A stretch of 64,000 bases of DNA from Allobosea sp. TND4EK4 (GCF_900156025.1 NZ_FTMO01000011.1:34585-98584); one strand, 5' to 3'. Numbered from the stretch's first letter, positions 28,339-37,038 are shown. Numbers and translations are program-made. The notes: generated by a model from the letters alone, not told the origin.

Positions 28339-29552
28339 CAGGCAGCTTCCCGGACGCAGTAGCTCTCGCCGAAGGGCAGGTCGGTCCGCAGCGCGGAGAC
28401 GTCCTGCCCCGAGCGGATGAGCCGCAGATAGAACAGCGCGCCCTGGGTCTCGCCGACGAGGATGCAGCCGACGAGGCGCCCCTCGCGCAGCACGAACTTG
28501 CGGTAGACCCCGGCATCGGGATCGCGCAGGACGATGGTCTCGCACCCGTCATCCGCCTCGACGGTGCCGGCGGAGAATACGCCGACGCCGGAGACCTTGA
28601 GGTTGGTCGCCAGCAGCGAACCCGCATAATGCGCGTCTTTGCCGGCGAGACCGGCGGCCAGCACGCGGGCCTGCTCATAGGCCGGTTCGACCAGCCCATA
28701 GACCTGACCGCGATGCTGGATGCACTCCCCGAGCCCGAAGATATCCGGGTCTTCCGTCGCGAGCCGGTCGTCGACGAGGATGCCGCGCTCGACAGAGAGC
28801 CCGGCCGCCCGGGCGAGATCGGCGTTCGGGCGCACACCGATCGCGACGACGACCAGTTCGGCGGGGATGACGCTGCCGTCGCTCAGCACCACTCCTTCCA
28901 CCTTGTCGGTGCCGATGAAGTGGTCCGTGGCGCTGTTCAGGCGGATCTCGACCCCGCGATAGTCGATGGCGGTCGCCAGCATCGCCGCACCCTCGGCGTC
29001 CAGCTGCCGCTCCATCAGCCGGTCGGCGAGATGGACGAGCGTGACGCGCCCGCCCGCCCGAGCGAGTCCCGTCGCGGCTTCCAGCCCGAGCAGCCCGCCT
29101 CCGATGACGACGATTCGGGCGCCCCGCTCGGCCTGCGGCCGCATCGCGCCGACATCGGACATCTCGCGGAAGGTCTGTATGCCGGGCAACTCGGCCCCCG
29201 GACAGGCGAGCCGGACGGGCTTGGAGCCGGTGGCGAGGACCAGCTTGCCGTAGGGCAGGCAGAGCCCGCCGGCGAGCGCCACCGTCCGGGCCGCCCGGTC
29301 GATCGCCGTGACGGCCCTGCCGTAGAAGGTCGAGACGCCGCGCGCCCGCCACCACGCGGCGGGCTTCAGCTCGAGGTCGTTCGCCGCGATCTCGCCCGCC
29401 AGAAACGGGGAGAGCAGGATGCGATTATAGGCGAGCCGCGGCTCCTCGCCGATCACCGCGATGGCATGGCGGCCGAGCGCCTGCTGGCCGAGTTCCTCGA
29501 CCAGCCGCGTCGCGGCCATGCCCTTGCCGACGATGACGAGCGGCTCGGCCAT
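28338..29552 (-). CDS. FAD/NAD(P)H oxidoreductase, probable electron donor to NasA (NasB/NirB N-terminal-like)
   Basis: 404 residues of the pyridine nucleotide-disulfide reductase-like family. The FAD motif is VIVGKGMAATRLVEEL, the NAD(P)H motif IVVIGGGLLGLEAATGLA, and the second FAD motif DIFGLGECIQHRGQVYGLVEPAYEQARVLA is split here by its typical GECIQH. It resembles the N-terminal flavin part of NirB but lacks the BFD and sirohaem domains; the BFD-like domain is instead fused to NasA. The likely role is NADH to FAD to NasA. It follows nrtA by 3 bp and overlaps nasA by one base. Confidence 0.88.
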   Translation of the reverse strand: MAEPLVIVGKGMAATRLVEELGQQALGRHAIAVIGEEPRLAYNRILLSPFLAGEIAANDLELKPAAWWRARGVSTFYGRAVTAIDRAARTVALAGGLCLPYGKLVLATGSKPVRLACPGAELPGIQTFREMSDVGAMRPQAERGARIVVIGGGLLGLEAATGLARAGGRVTLVHLADRLMERQLDAEGAAMLATAIDYRGVEIRLNSATDHFIGTDKVEGVVLSDGSVIPAELVVVAIGVRPNADLARAAGLSVERGILVDDRLATEDPDIFGLGECIQHRGQVYGLVEPAYEQARVLAAGLAGKDAHYAGSLLATNLKVSGVGVFSAGTVEADDGCETIVLRDPDAGVYRKFVLREGRLVGCILVGETQGALFYLRLIRSGQDVSALRTDLPFGESYCVREAA

Positions 29553-29555
29553 GGC

Positions 29556-30875
29556 TCAGGCCACCCGCTTGATCTTGAGTGCCTTGAGGTAATCCATCGG
29601 CGCGGCGGGATCGAACTTCATGCCGTCGAAGAAGGTCTCGACGCCGCGCGAATCGGCCGTCGGGGCGCCCGCGACGCCGAGCGTCTTGGCCGCCTCCCGC
29701 CAGAGATCGGCGCGGTTGGTCCTGTCGACCAGCGCCTTGATGTCGATCGTCGGCTCGAACTTGCCCCAGCGGATGTTCTCGGTGACGAACCAGGTGTCGA
29801 GGCTCTTCCAGGGATAGGAGGTCGAGCCCCCTTCGCCCCAGAACTTCATGTAGAGATTGGTGCCCTTGGCCTCGCGGCCGTTGCCGTAGTTGATGTCGCC
29901 CTTGAGGCGCTTGTTGATGTCGCCGACCGGCACGTTGAACCATTGCCGCTTGCCGACGATCTCGGCGAGCTCCTGCCGGTTCTCCATCCTGTCCGCCCAC
30001 ATCTGGGCTTCCATCACCGCCATGATGATGGCCTGCGTCGCCTTCGGGTTTGCGTCGACGAAATCGGCGCGCATGCCGAGGATCTTCTCCGGATGGCGGA
30101 ACCAGAGTTCGCCGGTGGTCAGGGCGGTGTAGCCGATGGCCTGGTTGACGAGCTGCTCGTTCCACGGCTCGCCGACGCAGAAGCAATCCATGGTGCCGAC
30201 CTTCATGTTCGCCACCATCTGGGGCGGCGGCACGACGATGACCTTGATGTCGGTGTCGGGGTCGATGCCGCCGGCGGCGAGCCAGTAGCGGATCCACAGA
30301 TCGTGGGTCCCGCCCGGGAAGGTCATGGCGGCCGTCAGCTCCTTGCCGGCCGCCTTCTTGCGCTCGAAGGCCTGCTTGAGTGGCGAGGCATCCTTCTGGA
30401 CGTTCAGGTCCTTGTATTCGTTCGAGACCGAGATCGCCTGCCCGTCCTCGTTGAGGTTGAGGAGAGTGTACATCGGCAACGGCTGGCCGTTCTGCATGAC
30501 CTTGCCGGTGGAATAGAGATGCGTCTTCGGACGCAGGATATGGCCGCCGTCGATGCCGTTGTTCTTGAAGCCGAGCGCCATGTTGTCGCGTGTCGCGCCC
30601 CAGCTCGCCTGCTTGGCGATGTCCATGTCGGGCAAGCCGTATTTCGCGAACATCCCCTTCTCCTTGGCGATGATCAGCGGCGAGGCGTCGGTCAGCGCGA
30701 TATAGCCGAGGCGCGTTCCCTTGACCTCGGGCCCGGCCGTCTGCGCGAAGGCGCCCGAAGGCAGCGCCGTGCGCGCTGCCGCAAGAAGCGCCGCCGTTCC
30801 CGCCAGCTTCATCAGGCTCCGCCGGCCCGGCCGGCTCAGGATGGTGGTCGCTTCGCTCTCGACTGCCTTGCTCAT
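29556..30875 (-). CDS. nrtA: nitrate ABC importer periplasmic binding protein NrtA
   Basis: 439 residues. A twin-arginine-type signal (RPGRRSLMKLAG, then an Ala-rich helix ending GAFAQ) indicates Tat export. The mature part has LGYIALTDASPLIIAKEKGMF, NGIDGGHILRP and MDCFCVGEPWNEQLV, all typical of the NrtA/CmpA family. The ATG at 30875 has GAGGG a few bases ahead; the open frame extends upstream but into the leader RNA. It is the first gene after the nas leader and sigma-54-type promoter, so its expression is expected to depend on NasT antitermination. Confidence 0.94.
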   Translation of the reverse strand: MSKAVESEATTILSRPGRRSLMKLAGTAALLAAARTALPSGAFAQTAGPEVKGTRLGYIALTDASPLIIAKEKGMFAKYGLPDMDIAKQASWGATRDNMALGFKNNGIDGGHILRPKTHLYSTGKVMQNGQPLPMYTLLNLNEDGQAISVSNEYKDLNVQKDASPLKQAFERKKAAGKELTAAMTFPGGTHDLWIRYWLAAGGIDPDTDIKVIVVPPPQMVANMKVGTMDCFCVGEPWNEQLVNQAIGYTALTTGELWFRHPEKILGMRADFVDANPKATQAIIMAVMEAQMWADRMENRQELAEIVGKRQWFNVPVGDINKRLKGDINYGNGREAKGTNLYMKFWGEGGSTSYPWKSLDTWFVTENIRWGKFEPTIDIKALVDRTNRADLWREAAKTLGVAGAPTADSRGVETFFDGMKFDPAAPMDYLKALKIKRVA

Positions 30876-30919
30876 CAAACCCTCGCTGTGATGCTCCGCC
30901 GTACGCCATCCCGAACGCG

Positions 30920-30969
30920 AAAAACGCCGCGCGAATGCGCCCTGTGCAGGCACGTTCGACAGCGACGTT
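30920..30969 (-). terminator. Rho-independent terminator in the nas leader, overlapping antiterminator hairpin P2
   Basis: On the transcript, AACGTCGC (30969-30962) can pair with GCGGCGTT (30930-30923) over 8 bp with one G-U pair, enclosing a shorter inner stem. The sequence then runs into a T-tract (T at 30924-30920). The 5' arm is the loop and 3' half of hairpin P2, so P2 and the terminator cannot form together. It lies 45 bp before nrtA. Confidence 0.72.
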
Positions 30970-31013
30970 GCTGTGTTCCGAAATCGGGGATGGCGCGGGC
31001 AGCGTTGGCCGCG
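30959..31013 (-). promoter_or_regulatory. NasT (ANTAR) target: twin hexaloop hairpins in the nas leader RNA
   Basis: Two hairpins in the transcript each present a six-base loop with A at position 1 and G at position 4, the known ANTAR-protein recognition pattern. P1 (31013-30994) has the loop AACGCT on a stem of five base pairs plus one mismatch and a closing C-G pair. P2 (30974-30959) has the loop AACGTC on the perfect stem ACAGC/GCTGT. P2 shares bases with the terminator. Bound NasT should favour P2 and allow read-through into nrtA. nasS and nasT are the next genes upstream. Confidence 0.82.
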
Positions 31014-31025
31014 TGAACCAATCCT

Positions 31026-31041
31026 ATCAAGGATCGTGCCA
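31026..31041 (-). promoter_or_regulatory. sigma-54-type -24/-12 promoter of the nas operon
   Basis: TGGCACG-N4-TTGAT matches the sigma-54 consensus TGGCACG-N4-TTGCW with one mismatch (A for C in the -12 element). Predicted transcription start is near 31015, two bases before hairpin P1 of the leader. This implies nitrogen-status control, probably by NtrC, on top of NasT antitermination. I found no convincing NtrC site upstream. Confidence 0.78.
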
Positions 31042-31170
31042 AAGCCGACTCGAAAACCCTCTTTGGATTTTCAATGAGTTGCGGGACGCCAGTCCGCCAG
31101 ACGCCGCCCATTGCGCTGCACAACGAATGACCGTCTGAGCAGGGATTGGGCAGAAACTCCTGATGCCGCT

Positions 31171-32205
31171 TTAAAAGGCGGGAGACAGAAAGACGCTTCT
31201 CGCCATCGCCCTCATCTCCTCGGAAACCCGGGTCTGTCCCGCCTGCTCCATTCCCGCCAGGACCCAGTCGGCATCCTCGGGCGCCGGGCGAAGAGCCGCG
31301 AGATCGAAGCGGATGAAGTGTGCGACATGGCGCGGCGGCCGGCCGCCGCCTTGAACCAGCTCCCGGTTCAGGATGCGCTCGAGCAGCGCCTGCGGCAGGC
31401 CCAGCCGGTCGGGGGCCGAGAGATGCTGCGCCATGCGGGCCGCGTTCCCGGGACGGCACGCCCAGTCGCTGGCGGCGAGGATCGCGGCGTTGAGCTTGGC
31501 GACGGCGGTCGGGCGGTTCGTCGCGTCGTCAGCCCGCCAGGCGAGCACCTTGTCGTGGCAATCGCGGCGCAGATCGACGCTTGCATGGATCATCGCGCCG
31601 ATCCCCGCCTCGACCGCGGCCGAATTCCACGGCGCACCGGCGCAGAAGCCGTCCACCCGTCCGCTCGTCAGCGCCTCGACTGTCTGCGGCGGCGGGACCA
31701 CCTCGAAACGCACGTCTTCTCCGAGCCGCAGGCCAGCCTTGGCGAGCCATTCGCACAGCAGATAAGTGTGCATCGAGAAGCCGAAAACGGCGGCGAAGGT
31801 CAGTGGCGGCAGGCCCGAGGCCGAGCGGCGTGCGACCATCGCAGCGAGTGCCCTGGCGGAAACGGCCGGGTCGGCGATGTCGCCCTGTGCATGCCGGCAC
31901 AGTTCCTCGAAGCGGCGCAGCGACACGGTGATGGCCGCGCCGTCGCGGTTGAGCCCGATCGGCACGGACATCGGCGCCTTGACGCCGCCGATGCCGAGGG
32001 TTGCGGCGATCGCGGCCGGCCCGAGCATATGGGCCGCGTCGAACAGGCGGACATTCAGCTTGTCGCGCAGATTCGACCAGGACACCTCCCGCACCAGTTC
32101 GAGATTCAGGCCCTGCTCCTCGGCGAAGCCTTCGTCTTTCGCCAGTGTGACCAGCGCGCAGTCAACCAGAGGCATGAAGCCGACCCGCAGGTGCAGCATC
32201 GTCAT
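31171..32205 (-). CDS. nasS: nitrate-sensing protein NasS (NrtA-like, cytoplasmic)
   Basis: 344 residues related to NrtA but without a signal peptide, starting directly at LHLRVGFMPLVDCALVTLAKDEGF. The ligand-binding pattern DGFCAGAPWNSAAVEAG corresponds to the nitrate-site segment seen in NrtA (DCFCVGEPWNEQLV). NasS holds NasT inactive until nitrate or nitrite binds. It overlaps nasT by 4 bp and is followed by the nas promoter and leader. Gene order, lack of export signal and the neighbouring ANTAR gene together make NasS more likely than a second transport protein. Confidence 0.92.
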   Translation of the reverse strand: MTMLHLRVGFMPLVDCALVTLAKDEGFAEEQGLNLELVREVSWSNLRDKLNVRLFDAAHMLGPAAIAATLGIGGVKAPMSVPIGLNRDGAAITVSLRRFEELCRHAQGDIADPAVSARALAAMVARRSASGLPPLTFAAVFGFSMHTYLLCEWLAKAGLRLGEDVRFEVVPPPQTVEALTSGRVDGFCAGAPWNSAAVEAGIGAMIHASVDLRRDCHDKVLAWRADDATNRPTAVAKLNAAILAASDWACRPGNAARMAQHLSAPDRLGLPQALLERILNRELVQGGGRPPRHVAHFIRFDLAALRPAPEDADWVLAGMEQAGQTRVSEEMRAMARSVFLSPAF

Positions 32206-32783
32206 TTCAGCATCTCCGCGGCGGTGATCAGGGAGCGCGCGATGTCGGCGAGCTTGCGTTTCTCGTTCATCGCCGTGCGCCGCATCAGCGCATAGGCCTC
32301 CTCTTCCGACAGGCCCTTCATGCGCATGACGATGCCCTTGGCACGGTCGATCGTCTTGCGCTCTTCCAGTTGTGAACGGGCGTCCTCCAGCTCTTCCCGC
32401 AGCTTCCGAAAGGCGTTGAAGCGGCTGATGCAGGTCTGCAGGATCGGCTGCATGCGCTCCTTCTTCAGCCCGTCGACGATATAGGCGGAGACGCCGGCTT
32501 CGACCGCAGCCTCGATGGAGGCTGAATCCGACTGGTCGACGAACATCGTGATTGGCCGCCGGATATGGCGGCTGACCAGGAACATGTCGGCGAGGGCGTC
32601 GCGGCTGGGATCCTCCAGGTCGATCACGACGACATCGGGATCGTGCTGCTCGATGGCGGCGACGAGCCCCGTCGTGGTGGCGACGCGGACGAGATCGGTG
32701 TAGCCGGCCTCGCGCAGGCCCTCCTCGATAATCGCGGCGCGGACCTTGTTGGTGTCGACGATGAGAATCCGCAAACTCGGCAC
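32202..32783 (-). CDS. nasT: ANTAR-domain response regulator NasT (transcription antiterminator)
   Basis: 193 residues. A receiver-like domain (ILIVDTNKVRAAIIEEGL and VVVIDLEDPSRDALADM, with the Asp of the usual phosphorylation site) is followed by a coiled segment and a C-terminal three-helix ANTAR domain (about residues 130-190: TIDRAKGIVMRMKGLSEEEA, ALMRRTAMNEKRKLADIA). ANTAR domains bind paired hexaloop RNA hairpins, and such a pair is present in the nas leader at 30959-31013. The start is a GTG at 32783 without a good ribosome site; no upstream alternative exists in frame. Confidence 0.94.
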   Translation of the reverse strand: MPSLRILIVDTNKVRAAIIEEGLREAGYTDLVRVATTTGLVAAIEQHDPDVVVIDLEDPSRDALADMFLVSRHIRRPITMFVDQSDSASIEAAVEAGVSAYIVDGLKKERMQPILQTCISRFNAFRKLREELEDARSQLEERKTIDRAKGIVMRMKGLSEEEAYALMRRTAMNEKRKLADIARSLITAAEMLK

Positions 32784-32977
32784 TTCGCCCGGGAAACGTG
32801 GCTCGAGCCCCCTGCTATTCAGAATTCATGCCATGGCCGCTCGCGCGCCCTGGGGAGGGGGAAGGTTGCGGCCGCACCGGATTTGCCGTTTCCGGGCTTG
32901 AAGCGTCTAAATTGGTTCTATAGTGGTATTATCATGCAGGCGCTGATGGTCGCACCCCTGTCGAAGGAACCGCCGCG

Positions 32978-33895
32978 ATGACCCGGCCGGCTCCGCGCGC
33001 ATGGGCCGATGACGGGCAGGCCCGGTCCTCCCGCTGTGGCTGGCAGGTGCTGGCTCGGGCGAGCGAACGGGGAAGCGCGCCCTTCAACGACGATCTGGCC
33101 GGCACCGAAGGCGCCCACGCCTGGATTCTCGACGGTTCCGCCTTCTTCTCCGGTCCGCCCCGCGTGACCGATCTCTCCGAAGGCGCCTGGCTGGTGAGCG
33201 CCGCCGACCGCCGTCTGGGTGCTGCCGCGCTGGACGCCATGTCGCTGCCTGACGTCGCCCAGATGCTGGAGAGCGGTCTGGCTGCCGATTATGCAGCCCT
33301 GGGAGAAGGCCATCCGGAGCGGCCGCCGGGCGAGGGGCCCTCGGCCGTCTTCGCGCTCCTGCGCATCCGGCCGGAGGGAGAACTCTTCCGCGTCGAAGCG
33401 ATGCTGCTTGGCGACGTCTCCGTCCTGGTCGAGGACGAGGGGCGGCTGACGCGGTGGACGGATGAGCGCGTCGCGCCTTTCGAGGCGCGCACCATCGCGG
33501 CCGCCCAGGCCGCCGGCCACAGCGACGGCGTCGTCATTGCTCCGCAGGCGCTGGCGCAGATCATCGAGAACCGCCGCTGGCTCAACCGCGAGGGCGGCTA
33601 CTGGGCGATCAATCCCAGCCTGCCCTGGCGGCCGGGCCTGCGTTTCGTCTCGCAGCGGGTCTCGGCGCAGGCGACGCTGCTCCTGGCTTCGGACGGCTTC
33701 ATGCGCCTCGTCGACGTCATGCAGCGCTATGGCGAGGTCGAACTCATGCGGGCCGTGAAGGACAGGGGCGTCGACAGCCTGATCGCGGAGCTGCGGCGGC
33801 TGGAGCGCGAGGACGGGCAGGCGCGCCGCTACGCCCGGGTCAAGATCCATGATGACGCGACCGCACTGGTGCTCCAGCCTGCGGCCGGGCGATAG
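32978..33895 (+). CDS. PP2C-like protein phosphatase family protein
   Basis: 305 residues with the spaced motifs of a metal-dependent PPM/PP2C phosphatase. These are NDDLAG (residues 37-42) followed by HAWILDGSAFF (Asp52-Gly53, metal site), LLLASDGFMRLVD in the middle of the C-terminal half, and DDATALVLQ at the end. A Ser/Thr phosphatase activity is likely, but the substrate is unknown. AAGGA precedes the ATG. The downstream sugar-binding-protein gene begins 28 bp later on the same strand, so the phosphatase seems to be the first gene of a sugar ABC operon, an unusual partner. Confidence 0.8.
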   Translation: MTRPAPRAWADDGQARSSRCGWQVLARASERGSAPFNDDLAGTEGAHAWILDGSAFFSGPPRVTDLSEGAWLVSAADRRLGAAALDAMSLPDVAQMLESGLAADYAALGEGHPERPPGEGPSAVFALLRIRPEGELFRVEAMLLGDVSVLVEDEGRLTRWTDERVAPFEARTIAAAQAAGHSDGVVIAPQALAQIIENRRWLNREGGYWAINPSLPWRPGLRFVSQRVSAQATLLLASDGFMRLVDVMQRYGEVELMRAVKDRGVDSLIAELRRLEREDGQARRYARVKIHDDATALVLQPAAGR

Positions 33896-33923
33896 CAGCG
33901 AAGAAAAAACAGGGAGAACGAGC

Positions 33924-35195
33924 ATGTCGGATCAGAATCGCAGGCCATCCCGCCTCAGGCGGATGCTGTCCAGGGTGGCGCTGGGTGTCTTTGCCGCGAC
34001 GCTGCTGGCCCAGGTGCCGGCGCGCGCCGAAGACATCACGGTCTGGAGCTGGCGGCAGGAGGACAAGGCGGCCTATGCCAGGTTCATCGCCGCGTTCCGC
34101 AAGACGCACCCCGAGATCAATGTGAAGTTCGAGGCCTTCGAGGCCGCCAACTACAACACGGTCTTGTCGACGGCGCTGGCCGGCGGGACCGGCCCGGACA
34201 TCGTCCAGGCGCGCTCCTATGGCACGCTCGGCGTCGGCAAGCCCGATTATCTGGTGCCGCTGGACAAGACGATGGTCCCGGAGCTGGCCAACTTCCCGGA
34301 TTCCGCGCTCGCCGCCGAGACGATGCGCGCCGACGGCAAGCTCTATGCGGTGCCGCTCGCCTCGCAGACCATGCTGGTCATCTACAACAAGGAGCTGTTC
34401 GAGAAGGCCGGCGTCACGCCGCCCGCGACCTGGGACGAGCTCATGACGGTGTCGAAAACGCTGAAGGACAAGGGCATCACCCCCTTCGGCAACGGCACGG
34501 CGACCTCCTGGCAGAACGAGACCATCGTCGGCGCGCTGCTCGCCTCGCAGATCGGCAAGCCATTCGAGCAGGACGTGCTGGCGGGCAAGGCCGATTTCAC
34601 CGATGCCCGCTTCGTCGGCGCGCTGACCAAGCTCAACGAGATCAAGGACTATTTCGCGCCGAACTTCTCCGGCGTTGACTATGCGGCCTCGCAGCAGCTC
34701 TTTGCCGCCGGGCGCGCGGCGATGTTCGCCGGCGGCTCCTTCGAGATCGCGAACTTCCTGCGCCAGAACCCCAAGCTCAAGCTCGGCCTCTTCGCCTCCC
34801 CTGTGGCCAAGGCCGGAGACCAGCGGCTCGTCGCGCTCTATTACGACGGTGGCTACGCCATCAACGCGGCGTCCAAGAACAAGGATGCGGCGCTGAAATT
34901 CCTGCGCTTCCTCGGCACGCCCGAATTCGGCACGGCCTTTTCCAACGACCTGCAGAACATCTCGCCGATCAAGGGCGTCAGCTTCGAGAACCCGCTGCTC
35001 AAGGAGGTCGCCGCCCTGAACGGCAGCGCGATGTCCTACATCATGCTTGTCAATTTCCGCTATCAGGAGCCGACCGGCTCGGTGCTGCTGCAGGCGGGCG
35101 TGCAGAAGATGCTGGCGGGCAAGGCGACGCCGGCCGAGGTCGGTGCGGACATCACCAAGGGCATCGCCACCTATTACGCCCCGTTCAGGAAATGA
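33924..35195 (+). CDS. extracellular sugar-binding protein of ABC importer (family 1)
   Basis: 423 residues. A basic N terminus and hydrophobic signal helix (ALGVFAATLLAQVPARAED) are followed by a family 1 solute-binding protein: ITVWSWRQEDKAAYARFIAAF, GTGPDIVQARSYG, YNKELFEKAGVTPPATWDEL and an AAMFAGGSFE segment. These proteins bring oligo- or monosaccharides and glycosides to CUT1 importers. The ATG at 33924 has GGGAGAA at good distance; longer frames overlap the phosphatase gene. The two permeases follow with overlapping codons. Confidence 0.93.
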   Translation: MSDQNRRPSRLRRMLSRVALGVFAATLLAQVPARAEDITVWSWRQEDKAAYARFIAAFRKTHPEINVKFEAFEAANYNTVLSTALAGGTGPDIVQARSYGTLGVGKPDYLVPLDKTMVPELANFPDSALAAETMRADGKLYAVPLASQTMLVIYNKELFEKAGVTPPATWDELMTVSKTLKDKGITPFGNGTATSWQNETIVGALLASQIGKPFEQDVLAGKADFTDARFVGALTKLNEIKDYFAPNFSGVDYAASQQLFAAGRAAMFAGGSFEIANFLRQNPKLKLGLFASPVAKAGDQRLVALYYDGGYAINAASKNKDAALKFLRFLGTPEFGTAFSNDLQNISPIKGVSFENPLLKEVAALNGSAMSYIMLVNFRYQEPTGSVLLQAGVQKMLAGKATPAEVGADITKGIATYYAPFRK

Positions 35196-36184
35196 GCGAG
35201 CCGGGGCGGCAGCGCGACGCCGCCCCGATTGCCGCCAGAAGCGTTGATGGCATGACGACCAGCTTCAGAGTCCGTGAGCGGCGCAAGCGCGCCGCCTGGA
35301 TCGCCTTCCTCATCGTCCCGCCCATGGCGGTGATGCTGGTCTTCGTGGTCTGGCCGCTGCTCCTGGCGCTAAGCTCGGCCTTCTACCGCTGGGAGGGCAT
35401 GGCGCAGGGAGAGTTCATCGGCCTGCGCAATTTCCGGGACGTGCTGTTCGGCGAGCATTTCGCGGCGCTCACCTGGCGTGCCTTCCGCCACAACCTCTTC
35501 GTTTTCGTCGCGCTCTTCGTCGTCCAGAATACGGCCGGCTTCCTGCTGGCCTGGCTCATCTATCGCGAGCCCTATGGCTACCGCTTCCACCGGGTCGCGA
35601 TCTTCATGCCGGTGATCCTGTCGACCGTGCTGGTCGGCTTCCTCTGGAAGCTGTTCCTCGATCCCAATTTCGGCATCGTCAACCAGTTGCTGGAGATGAC
35701 GGGGCTCGGAGCCCTTCGCCAGCCCTGGCTGGGCCAGGAGACGACCGCGCTTCCGGCGCTCGTGCTAGCCAATGCCTGGCACTGGGTCGGCTTTCCGGCG
35801 CTGGTCTATCTCGCCGGCATGCAGCGCATCCCGCGTGAGATCCTGGAAGCGGCCAAGCTCGACGGCTGCAACGGCTGGCAGATGTTGACGCGCGTCGTCT
35901 GGCCGTTGGTGACGCCCTCGACCACCATCACCCTGACGCTTCTCTTCATCGGCGCCTTCAACTGGTTCGAGCTGCCCTACATCATGGCCGGCATCGATGG
36001 CTCCCCTTACGGCTCCACCGACGTGCTGGGCCTCTATTTCTATCGCACCGCCTTCGGCAACCAGACGGCGGGCATCCAGGATTTCGGACACGGCAATGCG
36101 CTGGCCGTGCTGATGTTCCTGTTCATCGCCGCGTTCGCGACGGTCATCACGCAATATCTCCGCAAGCGGGAGATCGCGCTGTGA
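35192..36184 (+). CDS. sugar ABC importer permease 1 (CUT1, MalF/UgpA type)
   Basis: 330 residues and six predicted helices, with the N-terminal IAFLIVPPMAVMLVFVVWPLLLALSSAFYRW and the coupling motif EILEAAKLDGCNGWQMLTRVVWPLV (EAA-x3-G) typical of CUT1 inner membrane proteins. The ATG at 35192 overlaps the binding-protein stop by 4 bp. A later ATG at 35252 would still keep all helices, so the first 20 residues are uncertain. It works with the permease gene that overlaps its end. Confidence 0.92.
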   Translation: MSEPGRQRDAAPIAARSVDGMTTSFRVRERRKRAAWIAFLIVPPMAVMLVFVVWPLLLALSSAFYRWEGMAQGEFIGLRNFRDVLFGEHFAALTWRAFRHNLFVFVALFVVQNTAGFLLAWLIYREPYGYRFHRVAIFMPVILSTVLVGFLWKLFLDPNFGIVNQLLEMTGLGALRQPWLGQETTALPALVLANAWHWVGFPALVYLAGMQRIPREILEAAKLDGCNGWQMLTRVVWPLVTPSTTITLTLLFIGAFNWFELPYIMAGIDGSPYGSTDVLGLYFYRTAFGNQTAGIQDFGHGNALAVLMFLFIAAFATVITQYLRKREIAL

Positions 36185-37038
36185 GGCGGCCTGCCGACGT
36201 CAACGACCCGCTTTTTCCGCGCAGCAGCACCGGCAGCCTGATCGCGGCCGCGCTCCTCGCCGGCAACACCGTGCTGATGCTCTATCCGATCGTCATCATG
36301 GTGTTCTCGGCCTTCAAGACCACGGTCGAGATCTTTGACGCGCCGTTCTCGCCGCCGGATTTCGCCTATGTCGAGAATTTCCGGCGCATCTGGGGCGAGA
36401 CGAGCCTGCCCGGCTATTTCGTCAACTCCGTCGTCATCACCGGGACATCGATCGGGCTGACGCTGCTGCTCGGGACGATGGGCGCCTACGCGCTGGCGCG
36501 CTACCGCTTCCCCGGCAATTCCGCGATCTTCATGTTCTTCCTCGCCGGGCTGATGCTGCCGCTGAAGCTCGCCGTGATCCCGCTCTTCCTGCAGATGCGC
36601 GATTTCGGCCTGCTCGACACCCGCATCGGCCTCATCCTGATCTACACGGCGATGGGCCTGCCCTCGACGATCTTCATCATGACCGGCTTCCTGCGCACGC
36701 TGCCGGTCGAGCTGGAGGAGGCCGCGCGCATCGATGGTGCCTCCGAGCCGCGCATCATGCTTTCGATCATGCTGCCGCTCTCGGTGCCGCCGATGGTGAT
36801 CGCCGCGATCCAGAATGCGGTGCCGACCTGGAACGATTTCTTCTTCCCGCTGGTCTTTATCCAGTCGGATTCGCGCAAGACGCTGCCGCAGGGCCTCTCG
36901 GTCTTCATGGGCGAATACACCACCGATTGGGGCATGCTCTTCGCCGGCCTGACGATCGCGGCGCTGCCGCTGACCGTGATCTACATCCTGATGTCGCGCC
37001 AATTCATTCGCGGCATGACCGCCGGCGCCGTGAAGTGA
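36181..37038 (+). CDS. sugar ABC importer permease 2 (CUT1, MalG/UgpE type)
   Basis: 285 residues, six helices, beginning at a GTG that overlaps the previous stop by 4 bp. LMLYPIVIMVFSAFKTTVEIF and the coupling motif ELEEAARIDGASEPRIMLSIMLPL are typical of MalG-like permeases. No ATPase gene is present before the strand changes, so the importer must borrow a shared MsmK/UgpC-type ATPase encoded elsewhere. The operon appears to end here; the short gap to the next gene holds no clear terminator. Confidence 0.92.
   Translation: MRRPADVNDPLFPRSSTGSLIAAALLAGNTVLMLYPIVIMVFSAFKTTVEIFDAPFSPPDFAYVENFRRIWGETSLPGYFVNSVVITGTSIGLTLLLGTMGAYALARYRFPGNSAIFMFFLAGLMLPLKLAVIPLFLQMRDFGLLDTRIGLILIYTAMGLPSTIFIMTGFLRTLPVELEEAARIDGASEPRIMLSIMLPLSVPPMVIAAIQNAVPTWNDFFFPLVFIQSDSRKTLPQGLSVFMGEYTTDWGMLFAGLTIAALPLTVIYILMSRQFIRGMTAGAVK

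Noticed and set aside
31111..31123. Near-palindrome TTGTGC-A-GCGCAA upstream of the sigma-54 promoter as an NtrC site
   Set aside because: It does not match the NtrC consensus well enough, has one mismatch in the arms and lies rather near the promoter.
31171..32205. Second nitrate transport binding protein
   Set aside because: No signal peptide and overlap with an ANTAR regulator make NasS the better call.
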